This document shows, in pieces, positions 16,023 to 26,423 of a stretch of DNA of 64,000 nucleotides. Source of the stretch: Phascolomyces articulosus (lineage: Eukaryota > Mucoromycota > Mucoromycetes > Mucorales > Lichtheimiaceae). The number at the start of each line of letters is the position of its first letter. Within the stretch, counting starts at the first letter, position 1. Below the pieces are notes generated by a model. That model saw only the letters and a list, made by a program, of their open reading frames with translations, had not been told where the DNA came from and searched no databases. The position numbers and the translations under genes were made by a program. The DNA lies in NCBI GenBank assembly GCA_025677815.1, contig JAIXMP010000029.1, positions 248,001 through 312,000 on the forward strand. Reading direction: 5' to 3'.

Positions 16023-16030
16023 TATAAAAA
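16023..16030 (+). promoter_or_regulatory. TATA box of metallothionein gene
   Basis: TATAAAAA, 83-90 bp upstream of the metallothionein ATG, followed by a C/T-rich stretch that could hold the transcription start. Position and sequence fit a strong, inducible TATA promoter. Confidence 0.55.
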
Positions 16031-16112
16031 GAGCAACTGGTTCGCTGGCTTTTTTTCTGTTCTTTACCTTTTTTTTTTCTTTCTGACAACAAAAAAATAA
16101 ACAATTTTCAAC

Positions 16113-16323
16113 ATGAACCAATGCAACGACTGGTAAGTGATTATTTCGATAGAAAAATATTTTTATATTTGTATATAAAGTTTATGGGTTGGGAAAGCAA
16201 CAGCAGATGAAAGGATACATTTATTGTTGGCATGGTATTGGATTACATTCTAAAATATTTCTTTTTCATAGTAAATGTGGCTCTGCTTGCACCTGCAACG
16301 GCTGTGGTTGCAAGAAGCAATAA
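16113..16323 (+). CDS. metallothionein, 23 aa, one intron
   Basis: Tiny cysteine-rich metal-binding peptide, expected to sequester Cu(I) (or other soft metals) in the cytosol. Exon 1 is 16113..16132 and exon 2 is 16272..16323, joined across a GTAAGT...CATAG intron of 139 bp; the junction falls inside a Cys codon. The product has 7 Cys in 23 residues (positions 4, 7, 9, 13, 15, 18, 20), arranged CxxCxCxxxCxCxxCxC, with no aromatic residue and no His, and ends KKQ. Length and Cys count resemble the 26-residue, 7-Cys copper metallothionein of Neurospora and similar peptides of mushrooms, but the Cys spacing differs. A TATA box and an Ace1-type site lie upstream. A Ctr-type copper importer is 4 kb away. 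Metal specificity is inference. The gene is too short for ordinary ORF calling. Confidence 0.82.
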
Positions 16324-16815
16324 ACATCTTTAAACACGATTTGGTCTTTTTTTTTTACAGAATTTGAAGAAACGAGGTGTGCCATCAAGAAACGAAGGAC
16401 GTGTATTGTTTTTTTTTCTTTTTTTAAAAAAAGTATGAAGCTCAAGGACTATTTCTAGTTGCTCTATTTTATATATTTACATCCTTCCCTTCCCTCTTCC
16501 TATTCTCATTTGACCTTAATTTATGTAACCTTTGATATGTATACATTTTATATATATAAAAGATTATTTCTATTTTTTATAAAAGTACAAAGTGATGATA
16601 CATGTTATGTTGTGTGAGTGTGTAATATGGGATATATAAAATATATGAAAAATAAAACTATATATGTAAAAGAACTAAATACTATGCTGAGAGAGAGAGA
16701 GAGAGAGAGAGAAGATGTAGGATGCTATGATGATATATATATATATGTGTGTGTGTGAGAAGTGCAATATATACAGGAATGAACAGATGACAAGATGCGA
16801 GAAAGGAAAAGCTTA
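16324..16815. other. convergent 3' region, metallothionein and MFS genes
   Basis: Shared 3' side of the metallothionein gene (+) and the MFS transporter gene (-). It contains poly-T/poly-A runs, a GA dinucleotide run and an AT/GT run, and nothing that looks coding. Confidence 0.65.
16689..16712. repeat. (GA)12 microsatellite
   Basis: Twelve uninterrupted GA dinucleotides in the convergent 3' region, followed 20 bp later by a short AT then GT dinucleotide run (about 16733..16757). Confidence 0.9.
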
Positions 16816-19800
16816 TTATTCATGATTATCACCATAACCAGCGTGTTCACGCATAGACTGTCCCTTGAATTTGACCAATAAAAACAATGAAATGCCAAAA
16901 ATATTCACCCCAGCCAAGACGACCGACAGATACCCAGGACCAATCGCATCTACTGTAGGCTGAGCGATAAGACTTAAAATACAGGCCATACTCATTCTCA
17001 TGAGATTAGAAGCACCAGTAACTGATGCTCCACGACCTGGGATGGCATCCACAAGATAAGCAGAACCAGCAGTATAAACTATAGAAAATATAAGGAAAGA
17101 AAGAGAACAATAATTAGGCTTTTGCATTCTTTTTTTTTCTACGTATTCTGTTTTGTAATACGCTACCTTGACTCATGCCAAAACAGACAATACTAAAACC
17201 AATAATGGATGCCCAAACAGTCAGATAAGTATAGACGCTCCAACCAAAGATCAGTACACCCAATGGCACTAAAATATATCCACCGGGCCTATTTTATAAA
17301 TATAAATAATGAATGATTTCGTATATATTCGGATCTAGATCAGTAAATGGAGAAAAAAAAACAACCACATGATCTCATTTTTCTTTGCTCTAGCATGTTA
17401 CTGCTTTTTTTTATATATATTTATTCCTGCAAGGTTAAAAATAAAACAAACAGATAAAAAAAATATTTTACCAAGCATTCATGGTCAATCGATCTTCGGT
17501 CATGGCCGCGCCTCCACGTTTTTGACGAGCTTGCTTTAATAAGTGATCGGATAACCAACCGGAAACAATAGAACCAAGTAAATTACCCAAACCAGCACCA
17601 AGGTAACTAAGACCCGTTTGCCATGATTCAAATCCATAGGTTGTTTCATATAAGGATGGAATTACTGTTTCAACAGTAAACATGGTACCAAACGTAATAC
17701 CAGTACCTAAAGCAATCATCCATACAAACGTATGTCTTAATAATAAAACACTGACAAATGGATTCATGCGTTGTTGAGGTTGCTTTTCTTGATCCATGAC
17801 GACAGAAGTATGATCACCATTATCATCATCATAATCTCCATTGACAGTAGTATGATTAGGATGAGAGTTTCGGCCACCCACAATAGTCACAGGTGTACTT
17901 GAATTATCATGAAGAACAACGGTGGTAAATTGTTCTCGAATGGAATCACCATCAACAGTAGCAATAGTACTTGTTTCAGCATCTTCACGTGCAATGATGG
18001 TTGTATTGGTCGTAGCAGCAACATTGTGACTTGAATAATTATTAATAGAAGATTTAACATCTGGAAATCTTCCTTCGACACGATAAGTTTCTGGTAAAAA
18101 GGTAAATAGGAAAAAGAATAGGAACAATCCATATCCGGTGCAGAACCAAAATGTAGAACGCCAACCAAGAGCTGTAGTTAAACCTCCTCCAAGGACAGGT
18201 CCTAATGATAATAGAATATGAATAAATGTTTAAGTAAAAAAAATCATTGAATATAAAGGGAAAGGACAAAGCAAATAGTTCTTCTATTGCATGAAATGGC
18301 TTCCAGTGATATAATTTTATAAATAGAAATTAACTTTATCATGCAGCAAAAGCGGGTAGTAGTAAAAAAAGAATAAGAGTATGTAGATAGGTCTTTTTCT
18401 ATGCAACCTTACCAATCAGTGGACCGAAGAATTGACCGACAAATAATATACTAAATGCAGCGCCACGTTCCGTGATAGCCCAACAATCCGAAACAGTACC
18501 AGCGCCAACAGATATTGTCACTATATAAATAACATTTGTTATTATTTGTTGATGATGGTAGAATATATATTCAAAAAAGGAATAAAACAGAAACGGAGGA
18601 GGGGCAGAAAGAATGAAAAAAAAAACTCAAAAAAAGGGCTGATGAGGATGGCGGGGAGGTTCTAACTATTCTAATGTTATTTGTTTATACCTACCAGAAG
18701 TACCAACGGATTGGATCATTCGTAAAATAAGTAGCATGTAAATATTCACGGAAAGTGCGCAGCCAATGGATGCGACTGAAAATAGTAATAACGAATTGAG
18801 ATATAAAAACCTATTTTATATATTATATGATGGTGGATAGCAATAAATGATGATATCAGCCACCTTCCTTTTATATCGTTTTTTTTCTTTTGTTAGGATA
18901 AATAAGAATAAAGCTAAATATATACCTTCGAATATGATAATGGTCAGACATAGAAGCCCATAAGATTGGCTATGATGTAGAATAATGAAATGGAAGATTC
19001 AAGAAGAAAGCAGGAAAAAAGGGGCAAATAGATATCGTTATTAAAAATGAACACGATCAGAAGATCATCCACCAAACAATAAGTTTAATTTTACAATGAT
19101 TGCATAATTATACTTACACCAATACCACCAAATAACATGAATAGCGAGGTTGTTAATGTAACTTCAATGTCGGAAGCACCAAATTCAGTAGTAATATCCG
19201 GAATACCAGGAAACTATATATATATAACAGTCATTGTTCAATGGGGGGGTAGGATGGTTTAGTAAATTAAAGATATTACAAGATAGAGTAATATCCATGA
19301 ATGAATTGAAAATAAAACATACATAGATAGTAGAACACAACCCATTAAGTGAAGAACCTAGTGCTAAGCATGCAAGAATCCAACGTTTTTGTCCTACTGA
19401 AAATAATCGTGGATCGCGTGGAACGGGTGGACGAAATGCCATACGACTTTTCACCAATGCCATGATTCGTGCGCTAAGAGGCTGAAACTGGCGATGGTGA
19501 TTATGTTTATTCTTTTCAATGACAGAAGAAGTTTGAGCAGTAGATGAGACACCATCATCATGACTATAAGTGGGTAATTGTAAATGAGGTGGTAATGGTT
19601 CATCGTGATCAAAATGATAGGGATCATTCGAATTAGGTACTGATATAGTAGGTGTAGAATCGACAACACTATTTGAAATGAATATCCGTGGAGGAGGAGT
19701 TAATACATTGTGAGATACAACAGATGAAGATGCTGTGTTGGTTGTAGGAAGAACAGTGTCATCTGCTTGACAATGATGGGTTCGATAAAATTGTTTTATA

Positions 19801-19823
19801 GTTGGAGGAATAAAATTTCGCAT
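16816..19823 (-). CDS. MFS transporter, DHA1-like (about 660 aa)
   Basis: Twelve-helix major facilitator of the drug:H+ antiporter-1 type. Eight exons: 19823..19323, 19213..19118, 18969..18926, 18810..18695, 18520..18413, 18201..17472, 17289..17167, 17078..16816. A long Ser/Thr/His-rich cytosolic N-terminus precedes helix 1 (RWILACLALGSSLNGLCSTIY). FPGIPDITTEFGAS and the motif A region LWASMSDHYHIRR follow; the GPVLGGGL motif C is characteristic of antiporters. A hydrophilic central loop with low complexity sits between helices 6 and 7. The C-terminal half contains YLVDAIPGRGASVTGASN. All junctions are in phase except exon 6 to exon 7, which is off by one base (see findings), so the gene may carry a frameshift, an unrecognised mini-exon or a sequence error. 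Substrate is unknown. Confidence 0.85.
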
Positions 19824-20552
19824 GATGAAGAATAGTAATAATAATAAATTATAATATCTAAAGGAAAAGAAGGAAAGAAGAAAGGAAAATCAAAAAGAAG
19901 ATGACATGTATTTATATATGATATATATCAAATGTTCAATAAAAAGAAAACGACAAGTTGGTTAATATGGTGTGCTATTGTTTGCAGTTGTCATGGCAAC
20001 ATGAATCATTGTTTGAGTTGTGGATGTGTTATTTTTAAATCCTCAGCAAAAACAATAACAAAAAACAACTTGTTATCAACAAGCCCTGTTTTTCACAGCC
20101 TCACCTTAAAATCTTGGTAATCATTTAGTAAGTGGAAGGATAGTTATTTTAAGATATCGACATGATTCATTTTTAGCATATGCAAAAAGAAAAGGTAATG
20201 TTATTTAGGATATATATGTATGCACGTTCACATTACTACGTACTATATGATACTTCTTTATAAATATATCTATACATCACTCTTTTTTTTTATGTGTCCC
20301 ATGACTATAAAATTTTTATTTATTTATTAGAAAACCGGGGATGGTGTTAAACACTAATAATATAATAAAGGCGTTTCTTTGGTAAATATATAATTATGTC
20401 AATAAACAGTTTAAATTCAGAAAAAAAAAATATTCTAAATGCGTTCATTAGATCACTGGTGTAGTAAAAAAAAAGATACATGTTCCTTTATATAATAATA
20501 ATAATAATAATAATAAACAGTAACAATTCTAACCCGTTGGAAATTGGATTTT
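19824..20552. other. intergenic, MFS promoter and copper transporter 3' side
   Basis: A 729-bp AT-rich interval between two minus-strand genes, with an AAT trinucleotide run near 20495..20516. No coding or RNA feature seen. Confidence 0.6.
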
Positions 20553-21295
20553 TTAATGGCATTGAATCGATCGACTAGCCGCTAAGCGACCATGGGTATA
20601 ATAATGACCAACACCAGCGCCCAAAACGACAGCAATCATAAGATATCCATTATAGGTCATAAATACTAACATTAACCAAAAACTAATAGCTACCAAGATA
20701 GCGTAAACACTGGATCGTAATACGCCTTGATTTTTGGTTATCCTATAAATGTGAATAATGATAACAAAAAAAGTCAATGATAGGCGATTCAATTAATTCA
20801 TTACTATTACTATTCAGCTTCTTCTCTCCTCTCGTTTTTTTCTCTTTCAATTCTTTAATATGTCTAATCTTCCGGTAGTAGACGTGGTCGTGCGTTGAAG
20901 CAACGTTTCGGTTTCTTCGCTACTCGATCCATCATTATTATCCTTTGGTACGTACCATGTTTGATCCATATCATTGGCCTTGGCTCGTAAAAGTTCATAA
21001 CAAGCGGCAATAGCAAAAACAGCAACGCAAGAAAGAAACAGACCAATCCCTGTATGAATATGCCACCATTCAAATACAACACATACATCTTGTACTTGCC
21101 AATTGAAAAGCATCTATTAAAAAAAAAGTAAAAGGCATGGTATATTTTTTAGTCGATTGAGACGGTTTGTTCCATCGTGTAAGAATCTGTCAAAACGATA
21201 TATATTAAAAAAAGAAAGGTTCTTTTTTTTTTTACATTCATACTACACATGCTAGGCATGTCACCATGATCATGTCCATGTCCTCCGTGGTCCAT
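20553..21295 (-). CDS. Ctr-family high-affinity copper transporter (159 aa)
   Basis: Trimeric Cu(I) importer of plasma or vacuolar membrane. Exons: 21295..21236, 21113..about 20884, 20742..20553. The N-terminus is His/Met-rich (MDHGGHGHDHGDMPSMCSMN), the extracellular copper-capture segment. Helix 1 follows (HTGIGLFLSCVAVFAIAACYEL), then a cytosolic loop, helix 2 with the selectivity filter MxxxM (SFWLMLVFMTYN) and helix 3 with a GxxxG packing motif (VVLGAGVGHYY). It ends SRSIQCH, with the terminal Cys-His pair often seen in Ctr tails. The donor of exon 2 is uncertain: the only GT that keeps the frame in the right place is GTCTAC at 20883, a weak donor; without splicing the frame stops at about 20847. 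The family call is firm, the loop sequence less so. Confidence 0.88.
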
Positions 21296-22046
21296 TGTTT
21301 ACTAGAAGTAGGGTGAGTGGGTAGGTATGGTGAAAAAGTTAAATAATAAAGGCGTAATAAATAATAATTTTTTATTCGTCAAAAAACATCTCATTTATAT
21401 AACATTTTTAATGCAATGGTTTTCCGCCCATGTGTGTCACCAGGTGAGTTAATGGGTCACTTTTTCCTTTTCTTTGCATTTAAGTTTACGTGGGTACGCA
21501 TCATCATCATCGCCCTTTCTATATTTTCATCATCTTCTATACTTCAATTAGTCCATGATTCCTCCATCCTATTCAACTTTTCTTTGTTATTTATTTTGTA
21601 ATTGATGTCCAAAGGCTTTTCAATTATCAATTTCAATCCATGGTAATAATCGCAGTTACATTTCGGTGTAACCATCTAAGCGAAATTGTATTTGTCCGAT
21701 AATGGATGAGCACTTTGTGCTTTTTCACCAAGAAGTGTTTATTATATTAACTCACAAGGTAATCACCTCATCATTCACCATCAACAAACTGCCACGTATT
21801 TGTTTTCAAAAAAAAAAGAAAAAAACTAGCACCCTTCCATTTGGTCTGTTTGACTGCTCATTTTCTTCACCCCTTCTTTCTTACTCATCCTCTCCTATTC
21901 AGCAACCAATGAACAATGATCAACCATGTGTAACATCAATACCAGAGATCAAATTATTCACTTGTTGAAATCCCATGTCATCATCAAGCCAAACTATGAC
22001 AAGTTCTCATATCCATTATTTCTAATTGTCAGTGGCTTATTACTAT
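21296..22046. other. intergenic, copper transporter promoter and Lunapark 3' side
   Basis: A 751-bp interval. It should include the promoter of the copper transporter next to 21296. Short open frames (21416..21601, 21702..21968) have no motif and low-complexity composition. Nothing else recognised. Confidence 0.55.
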
Positions 22047-23370
22047 TTATTTTATTCCTTCATCGTTCAATCCCAAATCTTTATGTTCATGTTGATGTCG
22101 TCGTCTTACACGAGAAGCAATTGTTTCATTAGCATCCTCTTCTTCATCTTGTTCATTTTTGATATCTGGTGTCTCTTTTCCATACAGTTCTCCTTTCACT
22201 TCTTGATCTCCATCTGTAAGTCTTGATGTCATGGAAGGTGCTGGTGAAGGCGGAACAACAGGCCCATCTGGATGAAGTTGTCGAGATTTTCTCGAAGAAT
22301 TGAACTTTTTACAATTGGGACAAATATATTCTATAAATAGCAGAATGGTTATATATATCTTGTTGAAACAAGAAACAATAAATATTTATCAAATAATACA
22401 TACGAATGGTATCCATTTCTTGAGGTAACACCAATCCATTATGGGCAAAACAGTAGTTACAGATCAATGCAAATTTGGATTCCGGTCCAGCATCACCCAC
22501 CATGGCATCCAATACTCGATCATACCATTGAGGTTGACGTGGTGGAGGAGCAGCAGTACGTGTGGGTACATTAATAGTTGGAGGTTTATTCATCGGCTGT
22601 TGTTGTTGTGGTACTCCTAATGTAGAAGATGAAGGTAGTGGTGGTGCACCTTTGGAGGTATTATGTTGAGGTATCTGTTGTGTTTGCTTTTGTTTTTGTT
22701 GACGTTTATGTTCTTCATCATATCGATCAATCAATGATTGTGTGGAATAGTAAGCCGTTTTCTTTTTCAATTCATCCAGTTTTAATTTTTGTTCTGCACG
22801 TAATGTTTGTAATTGTAAATCAATACGATTTTGTGACCATGCAAATATTCGTCGTAAAAGTTGTCGAATATAATATATCCTATGATATATCCCAATGAAC
22901 AATCATACACACACAAAAAAAAAAAAAATTAGTTGAAGCACGTGCGCCACAATAAGAAGAAAAAATAAAGACAACAAATATTTACCCGACGGGACAAGCA
23001 ATCACTGGGGCTGTCAATAATACAACACCTTCAAAATCACGCTGCGAGGCATTCCGTAATGCCACAAAACAATAAAAAGAATAAACCACCCATATGATGG
23101 TACTATAAATCACCCACATGACAGCCCAACGACGTTCACGTAATTTTTGTTCTGAAAGTTTGATTTCAGCCTTTTGAATTTTGTCGTCGAGTTCTGACAA
23201 GATCTTTTCATAATCGTCAGAAGCATATTTCTATACAAAAAAAAAGGAGTTTACACACACAACATAAGTTTTGATTTGTTGTCGTTGTTTCATTTTCCAT
23301 CATTGCCCAATGTCCCTCATTTTCCAATGCTCAATTTGCTTGCCTTGGTTCTAGAAAATAGAACACCCAT
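22047..23370 (-). CDS. Lunapark homologue, ER junction protein (343 aa)
   Basis: Membrane protein of ER three-way junctions. Exons: 23370..23344, 23230..22986, 22879..22404, 22330..22047. The 9-codon first exon encodes MGVLFSRTK, an MGxxxS N-myristoylation signal as in animal Lunapark; its donor is GCAAGC, so intron 1 is a GC-AG intron, and the junction is in phase. Next come a coiled coil (KILSELDDKIQKAE), two close hydrophobic segments (VMWVIYSTIIWVVYSFYCFVA and VVLLTAPVIACPVG) forming a hairpin, a second coiled coil, a Pro/Gln-rich linker and the Lunapark zinc ribbon: C231, C234, then HNGLVLP, then C253, C256 in YICPNCKKFNSSRK. A Glu/Asp-rich tail follows. Its start codon is only 138 bp downstream of the U1-C stop codon on the same strand. 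Confidence 0.93.
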
Positions 23371-23508
23371 TTGAGTAAAACGAAAAACAAAGGTAATAAT
23401 AATAACAATAATAATAAAAGAGAAAAGATCAAAGTGAAAAAAAAACGCGTAAGATTAATGCGAAAAAGTCCGATACACATCACACTTTATTGTAGTTTTT
23501 TGTTTTTT

Positions 23509-24886
23509 TTATGACGAAGAGGAAGGAGGCTCTTGATGTTCTGATGCTGTTGGTGGTGGTTGTGAAGGACCATCTTGCGTAGGTGGAGGACCTTGTTGGA
23601 ATCCATGTTGTTGATGTGGTGGTGGGGGTCCTTGTGGAGGGAACCCTTGAGGTGGACCATTTCCTTGTTGTGGTGATCCATGGGTTGGAGGGCCATTATG
23701 TGGCGATCCAAAAGGAGGAGGAGGACCGTTATGAGGTGATCCATGAGAAGGAGGAACATTATGTGGCGATCCATGAGGTCCTGGAGGACCTTGTTGTGGT
23801 GGAGGACCACCAAGATGAGGTGGTGGACCACTATGTGATGGCGGGCCGCCATGTTGTGGTGGAGGACCATTAAAGTATCCAGGTGGAGGGCGACCATAAG
23901 GAGGTCGTTGACCTATTTCGATTTTTTATATATTTTGCATGATTAGCGTCCAATACTAATTTATCACTTACATACAGACGCAATTATCTTTTTCTACTCT
24001 GTCATTTCCCAAATATAATAGATATACTTACCAGGACGAGGTGGTGGCATACCATGCATACCAGGTGGTGGTGGACCAAATGGTGGGAATCCAGGTGGTG
24101 GTGGTCGACCCATCATATGCGGTGGCATGGGTGGACGGAAATGTGATTGTCCTCCTCCATCTTGACAAATAATAATAATATATTAGTAAACGAGAAACGA
24201 CTCATCTCACCGAATATCACTATATCAAAATGTATATATATCCTTTCTCTTTCCCAACACATGAACGAATGACTTACAATGACCACCTTGTGGATAACCT
24301 GAATACTGTGGAGGGAGAACTAAAAAAAAATATGAAGTTATATATAAAGATATTTCATCATAAAATAACATGCTTCCTTTTCTTTTAGTATATTACCAGC
24401 TGCTGATTTCTCATATGCTTTCGTTATATCATCAATAATTGCTTGTGCTTTATCTTGTCCAATTTCTACATATTCAAAAAAAAATATCAAATGTCAGTAT
24501 TTCTTTCTTTTCCTTCATGGCATTTTGGCAACGTCAATATTTTTTTTAAGAACGAAAACCTTCCATGGCCAACCACACGTACCACCAATGAAAAAAAAAA
24601 ACTTTATATACCTGCATAGTAATTTCTAACATTGGCAATATGGTTTTTTCCAGAATTATGAGCTTTCCGTACCGATGCTAAATTAAAAGAAGGGTGACGT
24701 TAGATCTTTCACAAAAAACGTCTGATTAATAGTGTATGAGACTTCAATGATTAATACTTACAACTGTCATGCGTCAAAAAGATATCGCAATATTCTAAAA
24801 AAAAAAACCAAAAAAGTATATTAAGAAACCCAATCCAACAATGAAACTCTATAAAAAAAGTACTTACCACAATAATACTTTGGCAT
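23509..24886 (-). CDS. U1 snRNP protein C (253 aa)
   Basis: Zinc-finger protein of U1 snRNP that stabilises pairing of U1 with the 5' splice site. Seven small exons, six of them ending with one base of a split codon: 24886..24868, 24794..24762, 24677..24612, 24465..24397, 24319..24278, 24160..24032, 23912..23509. The N-terminus MPKYYCEYCDIFLTHDSSS followed by VRKAHNSGKNH is diagnostic, with zinc ligands C6, C9, H24, H30. An Ala/Lys helix (about 50-65) is followed by a long Pro/Gly/His/Gln-rich tail with repeated GSPHN and HGSP units. The tail is longer than in many U1-C proteins (human about 159 aa in total). Longer open frames overlap the last exon in other phases and on the opposite strand, but only this frame joins to the upstream exons. 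Confidence 0.95.
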
Positions 24887-25989
24887 CTTTTTTTCGGTTC
24901 TAGACGATGATCCGGTTTACAGTTTCGTGTTGTAAAAAAACTTGCTGACTGGAGCGAAGTCGAAAATGGACTTTTTTACGAAGAACAATTAAACCTCAGA
25001 CTCTCTTGGTGTCATTGCAAGATGATCGTGCATGTATTTCCAGGAACATTTCTACGCCTTTTTATGAGCGATACTTTGGAATCTATCAATGCCCAAGCAC
25101 AAATATTATCCATTTTAGTCTCCAAATTGTTATAATTGTATTATTTATGATTCATAACGTATATGGTGCGACCATAAGTGTTCATGAATTGTTCAACAGG
25201 ATTCAGCAGCGATACATTATTGTTATTATCAAAGTTATTAGTGCATACGTTTTTTTCTACATGAAATAAATAATAATAGCCGAAGAGAACAACAATAAAT
25301 TGTACCCATAGCATAAATGAAGAATTGTTATAAGCATTATTTTGTCACTGCTAACAACAGTATAATGAATTTGTTGGGGAAAGTGGTGGAGGTATGTTTT
25401 TTAAATGAGATTCTCAAAGAAAAAAAGAAAAACAGATATCTTTTTCTCATATGGACGCTTACTAGTGGGTTGAAACCAAAGGAATTATGTTGCAGCGGTA
25501 TAAAGAAAATAGCATTAACAAACCATGTAGATGATATGTAGTAGCTAAATAAACCGCCGTTTATACTGTGTAACCGTAATCATAACACTTACTATACTAC
25601 ATATAACATATAATAACGTATGTTATCATTCGCTCATTGATTCTTTTATGGAATTGTCCATGGAGACGCTTTTCATTATGCTCTTGATCTCACACAAATA
25701 TTCTAGGAACACCTTAATAAAATAAGAAGATTACCACCGTTTTCGATATCGATATGACTAAAAAAAAAGAACCAAGCACGAATGATTCATTTCCTTAATT
25801 ATTATTGACCATTGCTGAAAGTGATGATCGTCTTTATTTCTATACTGACTTGATTCTTTTCATTTTGATACCTAAAAGAAATTCTATATAAAGCATCAGA
25901 GTATTCCGTGGTCGGTGCGTTGGAACTATTTAAATCAAAGTCGTCAAGGAAATAAAAGAAACCAACAACAATGACAACGAAACTAGATT

Positions 25990-26105
25990 GATCACAGCGA
26001 AAAAAGGGCGATCACGTCAAATAAGTTTGATCGCGACAGAAAAACTGATCACGACACCGAAAAAAAAGAGTGATCACAACAACAAAAAAAAAAAAGAGCG
26101 ATCAC
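25990..26105. repeat. cluster of six degenerate GATCRC repeats
   Basis: Six copies of a GATCACRNCA-like unit (starting near 25990, 26010, 26029, 26047, 26072, 26100; the third is GATCGC) separated by purine-rich A/G spacers of 12-22 bases. Copies share the consensus TGATCACGACA. They are all in the same orientation, though the TGATCA core is itself palindromic. Possible binding-site array or decayed tandem repeat. Confidence 0.65.
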
Positions 26106-26234
26106 GACAAGAAAGAAACACCTTCCTCAATCATTGAAAACTCGATTGTTTTTTATAATAAAAAAAGACCAGTAGCATAGTACTTTTATTATTATTATTT
26201 ATCATTTTCATTATATATTTTTATAAGGAGGGAA

Positions 26235-26423
26235 CAGCTGAACCATACCTTACGATATGATCCAGCTATCGTGGCAGACGGAGGCTTAACTTAATTGTTA
26301 AGGTGCTCTGCCTGTGGATGAAGCATATCTTAATTGATATGGTGGCATACCATAGGTGAAGCATATCTCATGGCATGGTAATCCTTATAAACCAGAGCTA
26401 TACCAAAAGGTAGGTTCTAGCTG
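26235..26423. ncRNA. candidate structured RNA of about 190 nt
   Basis: A self-complementary segment in a gene-poor region. Its ends form a 15-bp closing stem with two single-base bulges: 26235..26250 pairs with 26408..26423 (CAGCT-GAACC-TACCT against AGGTA-GGTTC-AGCTG). Inside are four separate hairpins: 26252..26272 (ACGAT/ATCGT), 26285..26302 (CTTAAC/GTTAAG, extended by GAG/CTC), 26324..26341 (CATATC/GATATG) and 26348..26380 (TACCAT/ATGGTA). The second and third hairpins have the same loop, TTAATT. A T-rich stretch with TTTTT follows about 40 bp after the closing stem. The strand is undetermined; it is written as plus above only for convenience. I cannot assign it to SRP, RNase P, snRNA or tRNA. 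A transposon-derived fold-back is an alternative. Confidence 0.35.

Larger units (their letters stand above)
11343..16112. other. 4.8-kb gene-poor region
   Basis: No intact gene recognised. It is AT-rich with many stops in all frames. A stop-free stretch of about 94 codons on the minus strand (roughly 12797..12509) without a usable start, and other shorter open stretches on the same strand between 12.4 and 14.4 kb, could be remnants of a decayed gene, but I could not match them to a family. Frames at 13173..13412, 14617..14844 and 15072..15407 look random. The last 250 bp are the promoter of the metallothionein gene. Confidence 0.45.

Noticed and set aside
18790..18925. Alternative exon 4 acceptor of the MFS gene at 18779 (TTTCAG)
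   Set aside because: It gives a wrong frame; the acceptor at 18811 restores phase and the hydrophobic helix FLYLNSLLLFSVASIG.
23487..23897. Open frame of 136 codons on the minus strand and one of 96 codons on the plus strand (23583..23873)
   Set aside because: Both are His/Leu- or Val-rich shadows of the Pro/Gly-rich last exon of U1-C, which is in a third frame and joins to the upstream exons in phase.
25990..26105. CRISPR-like array
   Set aside because: Units are short and degenerate, spacers are A/G low complexity, and the genome is eukaryotic.
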